The notes beneath the pieces were generated by a model. It was not told where the DNA came from. It worked only from the letters and a program-made list of their open reading frames with translations, and searched no databases. A program made the translations under genes and the position numbers. A stretch of 64,000 bases of DNA from Mucilaginibacter_A sp965201005 (GTDB lineage: Bacteria > Bacteroidota > Bacteroidia > Sphingobacteriales > Sphingobacteriaceae). Of this stretch, positions 51,864-59,406 are shown one piece after another. How positions within the stretch are numbered: position 1 is the stretch's first letter; every line of letters starts with the position of its first letter. The stretch spans positions 2,232,001-2,296,000 of the forward strand of contig NZ_OZ241747.1 in assembly GCF_965201005.1 (NCBI RefSeq), given 5' to 3'.

Positions 51864-51981
51864 TTAAAGTTTGAATGTCTGTCGTTGTAGAATGGCGCAC
51901 AACGGCGAGGTATTACCGAAGGCGATAAATCTTAGTACTACTGTTTAATAGAATTAGAAATGTTCAATTACTTCCGTCAGC
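51864..51981. other. Spacer between fic and the antitoxin-like gene
   Basis: 118 bases with a GC-rich patch (GCGCACAACGGCGAGG) and TTCCGTCAGCCTAA next to the following gene's stop. It lacks the repeat block found at the other boundaries; a weak similarity to 53837-53885 is visible. Confidence 0.4.
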
Positions 51982-52176
51982 CTAATAAATATTGTCAAGC
52001 CCCACTTTTGGCAATACCATGTTGGGCGCAGACTTTTCTTTGTCAGCAAGTAGTTTGTCCAAATATGCACGTTCCTCTGCAAAGGTCATTTCCTTAATTT
52101 CGTTGCTGATTTGGTCACGTATTTTCCTTAGATCTTTAACCACGTCTTTTTGTGTGTTATGGGTTTGTATTTTCAT
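51982..52176 (-). CDS. Small antitoxin-like protein
   Basis: 64 aa (MKIQTHNTQKDVVKDLRKIR at the start), highly charged and helical, with EMTFAEERAYLDKLLADKE in the middle. It overlaps the end of the PIN-domain remnant by 20 bases, the coupled arrangement of toxin-antitoxin pairs (toxin first here). Because the toxin is truncated, this is probably an orphan antitoxin. The assignment rests on gene order. Confidence 0.55.
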   Translation of the reverse strand: MKIQTHNTQKDVVKDLRKIRDQISNEIKEMTFAEERAYLDKLLADKEKSAPNMVLPKVGLDNIY

Positions 52177-52342
52177 AATTGATAATTTCTTTTGGTGTTC
52201 TAATTTCTATCATATTGTGCCCTAATTGATAATTGATACCGTTGTAACCTCTTATTTTGTCGAGGTTTACAATATGCTTAAAGTTCCAACTAACAAGTAC
52301 ATCGGCTTTAACAATTGTTGCCATTGCAAAATAGTAAAACAA
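52157..52342 (-). pseudogene. PIN-domain toxin remnant (N-terminus lost)
   Basis: About 57 residues of recognisable PIN-domain C-terminus: ATIVKADVLVSWNFKHIVNL and then NMIEIRTPKEIINYE. The conserved Asp of ADVLVSW-N-FKHI is present, but the N-terminal ~80-90 residues with the first catalytic acids are missing. The frame's only start (TTG at 52342) lies inside the repeat copy b. The break coincides with the repeat, so the toxin gene was truncated at a cassette boundary and is not expected to be active. Confidence 0.65.
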
Positions 52343-52392
52343 AAGTTGCTATTTGATCCGCCTCCGGTTTTGGCCAAATTAGTGTTTGCTGC
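52335..52392 (-). repeat. Cassette-type repeat, copy b (diverged, partial)
   Basis: AAAACAAAAGTTG, then CCGGTTTTGGCCAAATTAGTGTTTGC, aligning with AAAACAAAAGTTG...CCAGTTTTTTGCCAAACCAATGTT of copies c and d. It is downstream of the VOC gene. Confidence 0.65.
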
Positions 52393-52446
52393 AGGTGTTC
52401 CGGCCTGTTATTAGGTTTTGGTTTTTATAGTTTCCGTTTTCCGAAA

Positions 52447-52935
52447 TTAATCTATTGCTTCCCACAACTCAACTTTGTTTCCTTCTGCATCGAGGATATG
52501 TATAAACTTTCCGTAATCGTATGTTTCCATTTTGTCAACAATAATTACCCCTTCCTCTTTTAATTCTTCAACAAGTGCTTCCAGGTTTTCAACCCGGTAA
52601 TTTATCATAAAGTCTTTTGTCGAAGGTTCAAAGTATTTTGTTGTTTCCGGGAAGGGCGTCCATTGTGTTTGTCCTTTTTTTGTCCTGTCAAAACCTTCAT
52701 ACCATTCAAAAGTTGCCCCATAAGGGTTAGTTTCTAACCCAAGGTGTTTTTGATACCATTCAGTCATTTTTTTTGGGTCTTTGCATTTGAAAAAGACACC
52801 GCCAATCCCTGTAACTTTTTTCATTTTATAATTTTTATTGGTTGAGGTTGTTATTGTTTTAAAAGCGAAACCAAGAAAAAAGGTTGTCGCAAGTGTCAAA
52901 GCTATCAAGATTGGTTTTTTCATTTGTTGTTCCAT
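52447..52935 (-). CDS. VOC-superfamily (glyoxalase-like) protein with N-terminal hydrophobic segment
   Basis: About 162 aa from ATG 52935. The VOC core begins MKKVTGIGGVFFKCKDPKK (an alternative start for a soluble form at 52824), with YQKHLGLETNPYGATFEWYEG and IHILDAEGNKVELWEAID, where the C-terminal Glu is a typical VOC metal ligand. In front is KKPILIALTLATTFFLGFAF, a signal- or anchor-like helix unusual for this family. It lacks the full His/Glu set of glyoxalase I, so the activity is unknown. Confidence 0.72.
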   Translation of the reverse strand: MEQQMKKPILIALTLATTFFLGFAFKTITTSTNKNYKMKKVTGIGGVFFKCKDPKKMTEWYQKHLGLETNPYGATFEWYEGFDRTKKGQTQWTPFPETTKYFEPSTKDFMINYRVENLEALVEELKEEGVIIVDKMETYDYGKFIHILDAEGNKVELWEAID

Positions 52936-53023
52936 CTTTGTCAGTTCAATTTTATTTGCGGATCGGCAGTTTGCGCTTACCTCCAGCATTTCAAGGCAAG
53001 GCAAAGAACTGGGATTGGAAACC

Positions 53024-53180
53024 CTTCAGCCAACAACCAAAGTTAAATTAACAATCAAATGCGATGCTTCTTTTATCGGCTAAATATTGTTCCGTCTACC
53101 GGGAATGAAGCAAGATAACAAAACAAAAGTTGATGTTTATTTCGTCGGCCAGTTTTTTGCCAAACCAATGTTAGCCGCCG
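53024..53180 (-). repeat. Cassette-type repeat, copy c
   Basis: Order on the plus strand: TTCAGCCAACAACCAAAGTT, word ATGCTTCTTTTATC (53064-53077), CGGCTAAAT, AAAACAAAAGTTGATGTTTA, TTTCGTCGGCCAGTTTTTTG, CCAAACCAATGTTAGCCGCC. It is nearly identical to copy d and immediately follows the vapC gene. Confidence 0.85.
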
Positions 53181-53574
53181 TTGTTCTCGTCAAGAAGTGT
53201 AAGGCGGTCTATCTTATCAATGTGTTTGCGATTTAATTGTCTAATGTAAGTCCGTTTGCAACTGCTGTTGCCGCAATAAACAGGTCAGCTTTTTCGATCG
53301 ACTTGCTTAATCTCTTTAAGTCTCTTTGTATGTCAACAGCAATATGTGCAGCCCTGCTATCAAATGGAAGGACAAGAAACTCAGAAAGCAATTCATTCCA
53401 AAAGTCTGACTGAGTTGCAATTGCACCGCTATAAACTTCAAATTCTGTTACAGTCGAAATTGCCAATCGGTCAAACTGTTCCGAAAGCTGTACAAGTCTT
53501 GATTTAGATTTATCTGTTTTTCGGAAATAATCAATCAACAACGTTGTGTCAATTACAAGGGTTTTGTCCGCCAT
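53171..53574 (-). pseudogene. vapC: VapC-type PIN toxin with C-terminal frameshift
   Basis: The frame from ATG 53574 gives 113 aa ending NGLTLDN at 53233. PIN residues are visible: Asp in LVIDTTLLIDYF (residues ~6-17), Glu in STVTEFEVYSG and Asp in KSIEKADLFIAATAVANGL. The expected ending continues in another frame as QLNRKHIDKIDRLTLLDENNGG with a stop at 53171-53173, matching the usual L-N-x-KHF-x-x-I-x-x-L end of VapC. A net one-base loss near 53235 explains it. The short form keeps the catalytic acids but lacks the last strand and helix, so activity is uncertain. The ancestral stop lies inside the repeat (GGCTAAC). Confidence 0.7.
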
Positions 53575-53792
53575 TGGTTAATTGATTTGCGTGTTTCCTC
53601 AATAATTTCAATCTGCTCATCTGTGAAAACAGGTCCGTTAAGCAACAATTCGGTTAATCGTGATTTTTTTGCAACAGGTTCAGTTCCGTGGATCAGTTCT
53701 TTTTGAAGTTCTACTTTTTGTGTAGATGAGAGTTGTCTGACTATAGCCACCAGTTCATTAAATGGTATTTGCACCTTTACTTCCATATTCAA
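53553..53792 (-). CDS. vapB: VapB-like antitoxin
   Basis: 79 aa, overlapping the toxin start by 22 bases. The N-terminal hydrophobic/charged part (MEVKVQIPFNELVAIVRQL, then STQKVELQKEL) resembles a short dimerisation region. The C-terminal half (FTDEQIEIIEETRKSINQW) is the likely toxin-binding helix. It would bind VapC and repress the operon. Its identity comes mostly from position and size. Confidence 0.7.
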   Translation of the reverse strand: MNMEVKVQIPFNELVAIVRQLSSTQKVELQKELIHGTEPVAKKSRLTELLLNGPVFTDEQIEIIEETRKSINQWRTKPL

Positions 53793-53878
53793 ATTTATGA
53801 TTTTTGTCAGGTTAGCAAAATTGATTTGCTAATGGCTGCTAACGGATCAGGGCTCGGCGAAGGACTGGTATATGAAAA

Positions 53879-54036
53879 CCGTCAGCCAAAACCAAAGTTA
53901 AATTAATGTTCAATTGCTGATGCTTCTTTTACCAGCTAAATTTTGTCCCTTCTGCCGGAACCGAAGTAAAACAGCAAAACAAAAGTTGAGGTTTATTTCG
54001 TCGGCCAGTTTTTTGCCAAACCAATGTTGGCGGTTC
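53879..54036 (-). repeat. Cassette-type repeat, copy d
   Basis: CCGTCAGCCAAAACCAAAGT, word ATGCTTCTTTTACC (53920-53933), CAGCTAAATTTTG, AAAACAAAAGTTGAGGTTTA, TTTCGTCGGCCAGTTTTTTG and CCAAACCAATGTTGGCGG. It lies between vapB and the next small gene's stop. Confidence 0.85.
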
Positions 54037-54041
54037 GTGCT

Positions 54042-54215
54042 TTATCGAAGGGTTTGTGTCTGCTTAGTTGTTGTCAAAGTTGCTCTAAGTTTACGTTTAG
54101 CATTTTTGCTTTTAATGTCTTGCATTATTTTTCTAAAGTCGGTAAGTTCCTGTTCTGACCACGGTTCGGATTTGGTCGACAAGTCAACATCTTTTGGTTC
54201 TTTTATCAGTCCCAT
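54042..54215 (-). CDS. Small charged protein paired with GNAT-like gene
   Basis: 57 aa (starts MGLIKEPKDVDLSTKSEPWS, ends KQTQTLR). It is lysine/arginine-rich at the C-terminus (KSKNAKRKLRATL), and LTDFRKIMQDIKSK is an amphipathic helix. The ATG lies 5 bases after the end of the acetyltransferase-like gene, so the two form an operon. This could be an antitoxin or a small regulator. I do not recognise a family. Confidence 0.6.
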   Translation of the reverse strand: MGLIKEPKDVDLSTKSEPWSEQELTDFRKIMQDIKSKNAKRKLRATLTTTKQTQTLR

Positions 54216-54219
54216 ATCT

Positions 54220-54744
54220 TTAGCTTTTAAAATATTGTGAAATTAGTTTTAGAGCTGCCCCAGTTTCAATAAACATCCTTTTTCCGCGGAAATGTGTTGC
54301 AAAAAGAGATTGTTCATAGTGTTTAATCATGGCTGTTTTAGCGTCAAAAGCAAGGAAGCCTTCGTAACCTTTGTCAACGGATACTTTACAAGCATAAGCA
54401 ACTAAATTTCCGGGAACGCCAAGATAAACTTTTTCTTTTCCTTTATTAAATTTTGAACTTTCAATCAAGTGCATAAAAATATGATCTGATTTATCTTCAA
54501 TACTTAAAAGCCCCTGGATGATTGTAGGGTTATTTGTAGTCGTAAGTTTATAAACTTCTTTTGTTTCATCTTTAAGTTCCTTATGCCAATTAAACTGCCA
54601 GTCAACTTTTCTGATCTGTCTGCTGTCTTTATTTGTAAGCCTGACAATTTCTGTATCAAAGACTTCACTGGTTAAAGCGTTTTCAATTGAATTTGTCAGC
54701 TTATCAAGTTCAAAATCAAGTCCGATCGCTTTTTGCTGTTTCAC
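54220..54744 (-). CDS. GNAT-like N-acetyltransferase-domain protein
   Basis: 174 aa. The C-terminal half shows a GNAT-like arrangement: YLGVPGNLVAYACKVSVDKGYEG (beta-4 and helix 3, where acetyl-CoA would bind) and FLAFDAKTAMIKHYEQSLFA (helix 4 with the usual Tyr). The N-terminal half (LTNKDSRQIRKVDWQFNWHKE) is specific to this group in Bacteroidota. The canonical Q/RxxGxG/A loop is not obvious. With its small partner it may be a toxin-antitoxin-like unit, but that is inference. Confidence 0.6.
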   Translation of the reverse strand: MKQQKAIGLDFELDKLTNSIENALTSEVFDTEIVRLTNKDSRQIRKVDWQFNWHKELKDETKEVYKLTTTNNPTIIQGLLSIEDKSDHIFMHLIESSKFNKGKEKVYLGVPGNLVAYACKVSVDKGYEGFLAFDAKTAMIKHYEQSLFATHFRGKRMFIETGAALKLISQYFKS

Positions 54745-54819
54745 TCTACCAATTTACAAATTTTGGGTCAACCCTGTAAATCATACGTCAATTTAGGTCG
54801 TCTTGCAGCTTACCACCAA

Positions 54820-55416
54820 CTATTTTATTGCCGCAATAGCCGCCGCATAATCCGGTTCCTGGCCAATTTCCGGTACTTGCTGTTCGTAAACAATCTTGCC
54901 TGATGGGTCAACCACAACTACGGCACGGCTCAACAAACCCTTCATCGGGCCGTCGGCAATTTTTACGCCATACACGCTGCCAAAGTCACTGCGGAAATCA
55001 GACAGCATTACCACATTGTTGATCCCTTCGGCACCGCAAAACTGTTTTTGTGCAAAAGGCAAATCTTTAGAAATGCAAAGCACCGTTGTGTTTTTTAAAC
55101 CGGCCGCATCTTCATTAAACTTCCGTACCGACCGCGAACAAACGCCTGTATTTACACTTGGGAAGATGTTCATAATCACATACTTTCCTTTATAGTCAGA
55201 AAAACTTTTGTCGGCCAGGTCAACACCCGTCAGCGTAAAGTTTTTAACAGGCGTGCCCACAGCAGGCAGTTTCCCGATGGTGTGGATGGGCTTGCCGCCC
55301 ATTGTAATGGCTGTGCCCGTTGTGTTTTGTGCAAAAGAAGTGCTTACGGCAAGCAGACCAACTATACCTGTAAAAAGCATTTTACGGCACCATGTGCCTT
55401 TGTTTTTGTTTGTCAT
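54820..55416 (-). CDS. tpx: Thiol peroxidase (Tpx) with signal peptide
   Basis: 198 aa. The N-terminal extension includes a hydrophobic signal (MLFTGIVGLLAVSTSFAQ, about residues 13-30), so this is a periplasmic form; classical Tpx (about 165 aa) lacks it. The peroxidatic Cys is in NTGVCSRSVRKF (about residue 92) and the resolving Cys in QKQFCGAEGINNV (about 126), both conserved. It reduces alkyl and lipid hydroperoxides using a thioredoxin-like donor. Confidence 0.9.
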   Translation of the reverse strand: MTNKNKGTWCRKMLFTGIVGLLAVSTSFAQNTTGTAITMGGKPIHTIGKLPAVGTPVKNFTLTGVDLADKSFSDYKGKYVIMNIFPSVNTGVCSRSVRKFNEDAAGLKNTTVLCISKDLPFAQKQFCGAEGINNVVMLSDFRSDFGSVYGVKIADGPMKGLLSRAVVVVDPSGKIVYEQQVPEIGQEPDYAAAIAAIK

Positions 55417-55444
55417 TTGGATCGGGGTTGATTTTTAAGATAGC

Positions 55445-55452
55445 CAAATGTA
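55445..55452 (-). promoter_or_regulatory. Bacteroidota -7 box (TACATTTG) of tpx
   Basis: The minus strand reads TACATTTG, about 29 bases upstream of the tpx ATG. Confidence 0.5.
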
Positions 55453-55497
55453 AGGATTAAGGCAGAGATGGTTCAAGTGATTTACTTTAATGTTGTT

Positions 55498-55645
55498 TCA
55501 ACGGGTCTTGCCCTGTTTTTACGTTCTTTGCCCTGATAGAACAGAACCAACGAAATCAAGCATTTCGGATCGCCTCCGGGCGGCGTTCAGCCCTGCGCTC
55601 CTGGTCGGCTATCTTGCAAGCTTCCCTTTCTATCGGCCAAACGTT
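55498..55645. repeat. Diverged copy of the A/B repeat block
   Basis: GATCGCCTCCGGGCGGCGTTCAG, then CTGCGCTCCTGGTCGGCTATCTTGCAAG, is the reverse complement of the B block of the 49-50.5 kb array. The intergenic stretch 55417-56008 contains this, a dispersed word (55653), a C-rich hairpin (55755) and a second word (55932), and no supported gene. Confidence 0.75.
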
Positions 55646-55652
55646 TCCCTTG

Positions 55653-55666
55653 ATGCTTCTTTTATC
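55653..55666 (-). repeat. Dispersed word, form I
   Basis: ATGCTTCTTTTATC directly after the diverged A/B block. Confidence 0.85.
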
Positions 55667-55754
55667 GCTTGTTTTTCCTCCTTCTGTCCTTTCGACTACA
55701 GGGAGAAATCTTCCAGACTTTTCCAATCATCACCAGAATGGCAGCCGCTATACT

Positions 55755-55786
55755 TCCCCCTTTCTGTAAGGGGGTTAGGGGGATGT
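55755..55786. repeat. Single arm related to the 1673-1795 inverted repeat
   Basis: CCCCCTTTCTGTAAGGGGG followed by TTAGGGGGATG matches the right arm at 1766-1793, with a changed hairpin loop. There is no partner arm nearby. Confidence 0.7.
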
Positions 55787-55931
55787 TCCTTTAATCAACA
55801 GGGAAGACAATGCTGTTTGTAATCCTAACCGTTGCGCTAAGGATTTTTAAACTTTTAACCATCACCAATTAAACATTTTAACTACCTGCTATCCCAACTT
55901 TATACAAGTTGAGAAAACACAAAATTTCATC

Positions 55932-55945
55932 GGTAAAAGAAGCAT
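55932..55945 (+). repeat. Dispersed word, form I
   Basis: GGTAAAAGAAGCAT, the last copy before a ~7.1-kb stretch without exact copies (one mismatched copy at 63039). Confidence 0.85.
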
Positions 55946-56008
55946 GGTTGTTTGTAAAATAGGATCACAGTAAAGATCGGGATTACACATTCCGACCAAC
56001 GGAAAACT

Positions 56009-56695
56009 TTACAATGAGTTAAGTTCTTTCAAAGTAGTATCGATTAAAAATGGAATATCACCACTCAACAGTTCTTTATATTGTATTTTTTGAACATTAA
56101 TTGTATCTACAACAACGCAGTAATCCAATGCTATTTGATAATTATCGGAATAATTTTTAATCAGAAATTTATACAACGTTTCACAGAACATTCCTAATTC
56201 AATCTTCTTATATCCTTCAATTTTTGGTATTAACAATAAAGCTCCAAGTTCGTTTTTACCGTTTCTTTCAAAAGAATATAAAATACTTGGATTAATATAC
56301 AAAGGAAAATTATTAACTACAACAGTTTTAAAGAGTTTTGGAACTTGTAAATATTTTAGTTTTCCAGATGGTTTTAATTCATCAAATTTAAAATCTTTAA
56401 AGGTATTAAGAATGTCTATGTTGCGCTGGTACATAGTTTTAATACGTTTAATTTGATTGTCTTTTAATTTTGAATAAAGTTCATTTATTTTAGAATCATA
56501 CTGCTGTTCATCATTATTCTTAAAAACATTACTAATACAACTTGTACTTGTAATCCAGTAATTTCCACCACCTGAATCATCATCTTTAGGTTTTTCTTTT
56601 GACTTCCTATTTTTGATTTTGAAAGCAAGTAGTTTTTTGGATTTGTCTGATTTCCTCCTAAAATCTATCAATTCATTTATAGTTATTTTTTCCAC
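56009..56695 (-). CDS. Unknown protein downstream of the restriction-modification genes
   Basis: 228 aa, AT-rich gene. The N-terminus is strongly basic (FRRKSDKSKKLLAFKIKNRK), followed by a DDDSGGG turn. The middle is lysine-rich helical (SKINELYSKLKDNQIKRIKT), and the C-terminal half is hydrophobic/beta (LGALLLIPKIEGYKKIELGM and YCVVVDTINVQKIQYKEL). I recognise no domain; the VVDT-x-N segment and basic N-terminus would fit nucleic-acid binding. It is 74 bases downstream of the 298-aa gene, same strand, with the same base composition, so it was probably acquired together with it. Confidence 0.6.
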   Translation of the reverse strand: MEKITINELIDFRRKSDKSKKLLAFKIKNRKSKEKPKDDDSGGGNYWITSTSCISNVFKNNDEQQYDSKINELYSKLKDNQIKRIKTMYQRNIDILNTFKDFKFDELKPSGKLKYLQVPKLFKTVVVNNFPLYINPSILYSFERNGKNELGALLLIPKIEGYKKIELGMFCETLYKFLIKNYSDNYQIALDYCVVVDTINVQKIQYKELLSGDIPFLIDTTLKELNSL

Positions 56696-56769
56696 TTAAT
56701 TTAGTTATTGTAAAGTTGTATTTTTATTAGAATTTTTTATTTGAAACTTAGATACAATGTATAAGACAG

Positions 56770-57666
56770 TTATATTAGTTTCATTTGAAATGAACCATCT
56801 TCAGGGTCAATCCTTTTCAAAACCTCAGTTATTTCGTAAACGTTTTTAAGTACAGAACCATCTGGCCTATTAATATAAATGACTTTTAATTTAACTTTTA
56901 ATGAATCTTCTGGAAGTAAAGGAAATTCTCTTGAATGATACTTATCTAACCATACTCTGTCAATTATTTTGGCATCAATTGTTTTTGTTCCAAGTTTAAA
57001 AGTCCAAGTAGAGTTATTACTTAGCAAATCTATTTTTTTAATTTTCAAAATTTCAGTTGTTTCGTGTTCGGCATTTGTATCTCCTAGTTCCCATAATATT
57101 TTAGCTTTATTTATATTAATTCTTCTATTTAAAATTGCCGAACCATCAATACTTTTAAATTCAATTCGTTCTTTTTCTTTCAAATTTCCCAATACGGCAA
57201 CCATTTTTTCTAACGTATTAATAAGCGTATATAAGTTGACCTCATTTAAAAGATATTTATCATTATTAATAATTTTAGTTTTCTCGACTTCTATTTCTTT
57301 GGCTAGTCTTTCAATTGAATCTTTAGAATCAATTTCTGAATTGCTTTCTAAATATTTTAATACAAGGTACTTCAATTTTAAAAGAAAATGGCCTACTAAC
57401 TTTTTCCAATCAAATTCTTTTATCGCTTCATCTGGAACCTCTCTAATTCTTTGTGCTATCCATGTTTTAATTGAACTATATTCTATAGATTGGATAGAAT
57501 AATCACAATGAATACCATTGGCAATACTTGCAATATAAACTTCATCTAAAGCTGATAGGGCTTGAAAAACGTCTTTGAGTTCATCAAATGCTTCTGATGG
57601 GTTTTTCTCGCCTTCAAACAATAGATTTAGCTGAAAATTTTCATTATTTAGTTCAATTTGTGCCAT
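56770..57666 (-). CDS. Unknown protein downstream of the restriction-modification genes
   Basis: 298 aa, AT-rich. It has no signal peptide. A mixed N-terminal domain (PSEAFDELKDVFQALSALDE) is followed by a helical region with ESNSEIDSKDSIERLAKEIE and EVNLYTLINTLEKMVAVL (possible coiled coil, about 100-160). A beta-rich C-terminal half contains TWTFKLGTKTIDAKIIDRVW and KVKLKVIYINRPDGSV. I recognise no family. It forms a likely transcription unit with the 228-aa gene and lies downstream of the S-subunit gene. Confidence 0.6.
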   Translation of the reverse strand: MAQIELNNENFQLNLLFEGEKNPSEAFDELKDVFQALSALDEVYIASIANGIHCDYSIQSIEYSSIKTWIAQRIREVPDEAIKEFDWKKLVGHFLLKLKYLVLKYLESNSEIDSKDSIERLAKEIEVEKTKIINNDKYLLNEVNLYTLINTLEKMVAVLGNLKEKERIEFKSIDGSAILNRRININKAKILWELGDTNAEHETTEILKIKKIDLLSNNSTWTFKLGTKTIDAKIIDRVWLDKYHSREFPLLPEDSLKVKLKVIYINRPDGSVLKNVYEITEVLKRIDPEDGSFQMKLI

Positions 57667-57696
57667 ATAGTATTAAATGTTTTAAAAGTTTATCAT

Positions 57697-57819
57697 CTAT
57701 ATCTCTATCATATCAATCTCCCGCATCAACCGCTCAGTTTCCGTCAAAGCCACAATCATTTGCTGATAGTGTAAAATATCTTCAAAGCTTAGTTCCCAGT
57801 TTTTGCGGTTTTTCAGCTA
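57697..57819 (-). pseudogene. C-terminal gene remnant between the S subunit and the unknown genes
   Basis: An open segment of 38-40 codons without a start reads LKNRKNWELSFEDILHYQQM then IVALTETERLMREIDMIEI and a stop. It resembles the C-terminal end of large restriction/helicase-type proteins (LSFEDI-x-HYQ-x-I-x-AL-x-ETxRLM pattern as I remember it from type ISP-like enzymes), but I cannot confirm this. It is preceded by a stop in frame, so only the tail survives. It hints that a larger nuclease or helicase gene was once part of the locus. Confidence 0.4.
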
Positions 57820-57928
57820 TTTTTACAGGTTGGAAATCGCCAATATAGAAATTACAAATGGGTGTGAACCAAGATTATATATCTTAAGTTTAAAAAACGA
57901 AATTAATAAATTCCAACCAATGGACCTG

Positions 57929-59377
57929 TTAAACAGATTTCTTTATAAATTTAATCGCTACTTCTTCATCTTCCTCAATTGCCATTTCAACTGCTTTTTT
58001 GGCAACTTCTAAAAGTCTTTCACTTTCTGCTTTTAAACGAAAGCTTTCTTCAATTAATTCAGCTATTTCTTCCTGCTTTTTATAATCAATAATTGGAACA
58101 ACTACTTGCTCAATTTCTTCTTTTCGCCAATGCAAAATAATTGAACCGCCAGCATCTCGTTCTGCTTGCATTTGTACCAATTTAGAGTTTAATGCAAGAA
58201 CTAAATATTCCGGAATGATTTTTTTTTCATCTCTAATTTGCAAATGCAGTATAGCACCAGAAGTAATACCATTTAAATTTTCTCGTAATAAATAAGCTGC
58301 TCCTACACTTCCATCTTTAGAAAACAAGATTGTTCCTTTTTTAGGTTTTAAATTTTCGATTTGCTCTTTATTGTCTTGTACAAATGTTTGTGTTAACTTT
58401 TTATCAGGTTCACTTAATCCAAATTTGTTATAATCAGAAACGCGATAGAAAGGTAATCCTTCGTCTTCTGTATAATATGCAGAACCAGGTTCTATTGATT
58501 TGGAAATTGTAACTAAATTAATTAACGTGTCATGCTTTTGAGTTGTAATATGACTTACTATTTCTTCATACTTTTTTTGATAGTATTCTGCATCTAAACG
58601 TCCTGATACTAAAAATGAATCTTTAAAATTTTTTACGTTGATAAGTTCTTTATTTAAAATTAAATCTTCTAACCCTGCATCTTCTAAAAGTAAGGCTTCA
58701 GCTAAATTGTATACGACTTTGTATTCACTTAATTTGACAAATGAAGAAGATATTAATTTATCAAGTTTTATCTGCAAATTTTTACTGAGAAGGGGTAATT
58801 TCAATCTCTCAATACATTCAGTACCCAAATTTCTTTGTCTTATTCCCTTAGCATATCTTTCAAGTTGTTCCCTACAATATTTATTAGAAAGAACAATAAA
58901 TAATACCTTGTGACTATAAAACAGATTTTGATTGTCTTTTAAATAAATTCTTGCAACCCTCTGATTCCAAGTAGATTTAATTGAACCGTCTATAAACATA
59001 TTGACTTTTCCTACATCTGGTGGATCTCCAGTTAAAGTCATTAATATACTATCATCTACTAAACAATTTCCGCGTTTGTTGTTAAACTCACTTTGTGAAA
59101 CAAAAACCCAGCTTTCATTCGTCCGTTTTTGAGTAACATCTCCAATCTTTGAAACTCTAATTCCATTTTCAATAGGTATATCTGAAAATTGAGCAGAATC
59201 ATACGCTCGTCCATTTTCATAATCTGCAACTTCAAAAAAAGTTATATACTTTTTAATATTGAAAATGGTATCTACTTTTAAAAATTTTTTATCAAAATAC
59301 TCTGCCTCAATTCTATAGTCTATTATTGAATTTAAGGATTTATAATTTTGAATTGTAATTTCCAGCCCTTTCAACAA
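57929..59377 (-). CDS. hsdS: Type I-like DNA specificity subunit (HsdS)
   Basis: 482 aa with two target-recognition halves. The first runs from about residue 40 to 230 (FEVADYENGRAYDSAQFSDI ... RQRNLGTECIERLKLPLLSK), and the second from about 260 to 470 (DTLINLVTISKSIEPGSAYY ... WRKEEIEQVVVPIIDYKKQEE). Each ends in a helical conserved region. The final EESFRLKAESERLLEVAKKA is the coiled spacer. The start is TTG at 59377; the frame stays open upstream into the hsdM end without an ATG. It directs the methylase to a bipartite DNA site. It lies 29 bases after hsdM. Confidence 0.87.
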   Translation of the reverse strand: MLKGLEITIQNYKSLNSIIDYRIEAEYFDKKFLKVDTIFNIKKYITFFEVADYENGRAYDSAQFSDIPIENGIRVSKIGDVTQKRTNESWVFVSQSEFNNKRGNCLVDDSILMTLTGDPPDVGKVNMFIDGSIKSTWNQRVARIYLKDNQNLFYSHKVLFIVLSNKYCREQLERYAKGIRQRNLGTECIERLKLPLLSKNLQIKLDKLISSSFVKLSEYKVVYNLAEALLLEDAGLEDLILNKELINVKNFKDSFLVSGRLDAEYYQKKYEEIVSHITTQKHDTLINLVTISKSIEPGSAYYTEDEGLPFYRVSDYNKFGLSEPDKKLTQTFVQDNKEQIENLKPKKGTILFSKDGSVGAAYLLRENLNGITSGAILHLQIRDEKKIIPEYLVLALNSKLVQMQAERDAGGSIILHWRKEEIEQVVVPIIDYKKQEEIAELIEESFRLKAESERLLEVAKKAVEMAIEEDEEVAIKFIKKSV

Positions 59378-59406
59378 AGCATTATACTTTGCTTCATTAA
59401 AAGGGC

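Noticed and set aside
55880..55897. CCAACTTTATACAAGTTGAG resembling a phage-lambda-type attachment core
   Set aside because: Short AT-rich palindrome, single copy, no integrase or duplicated partner in the window.
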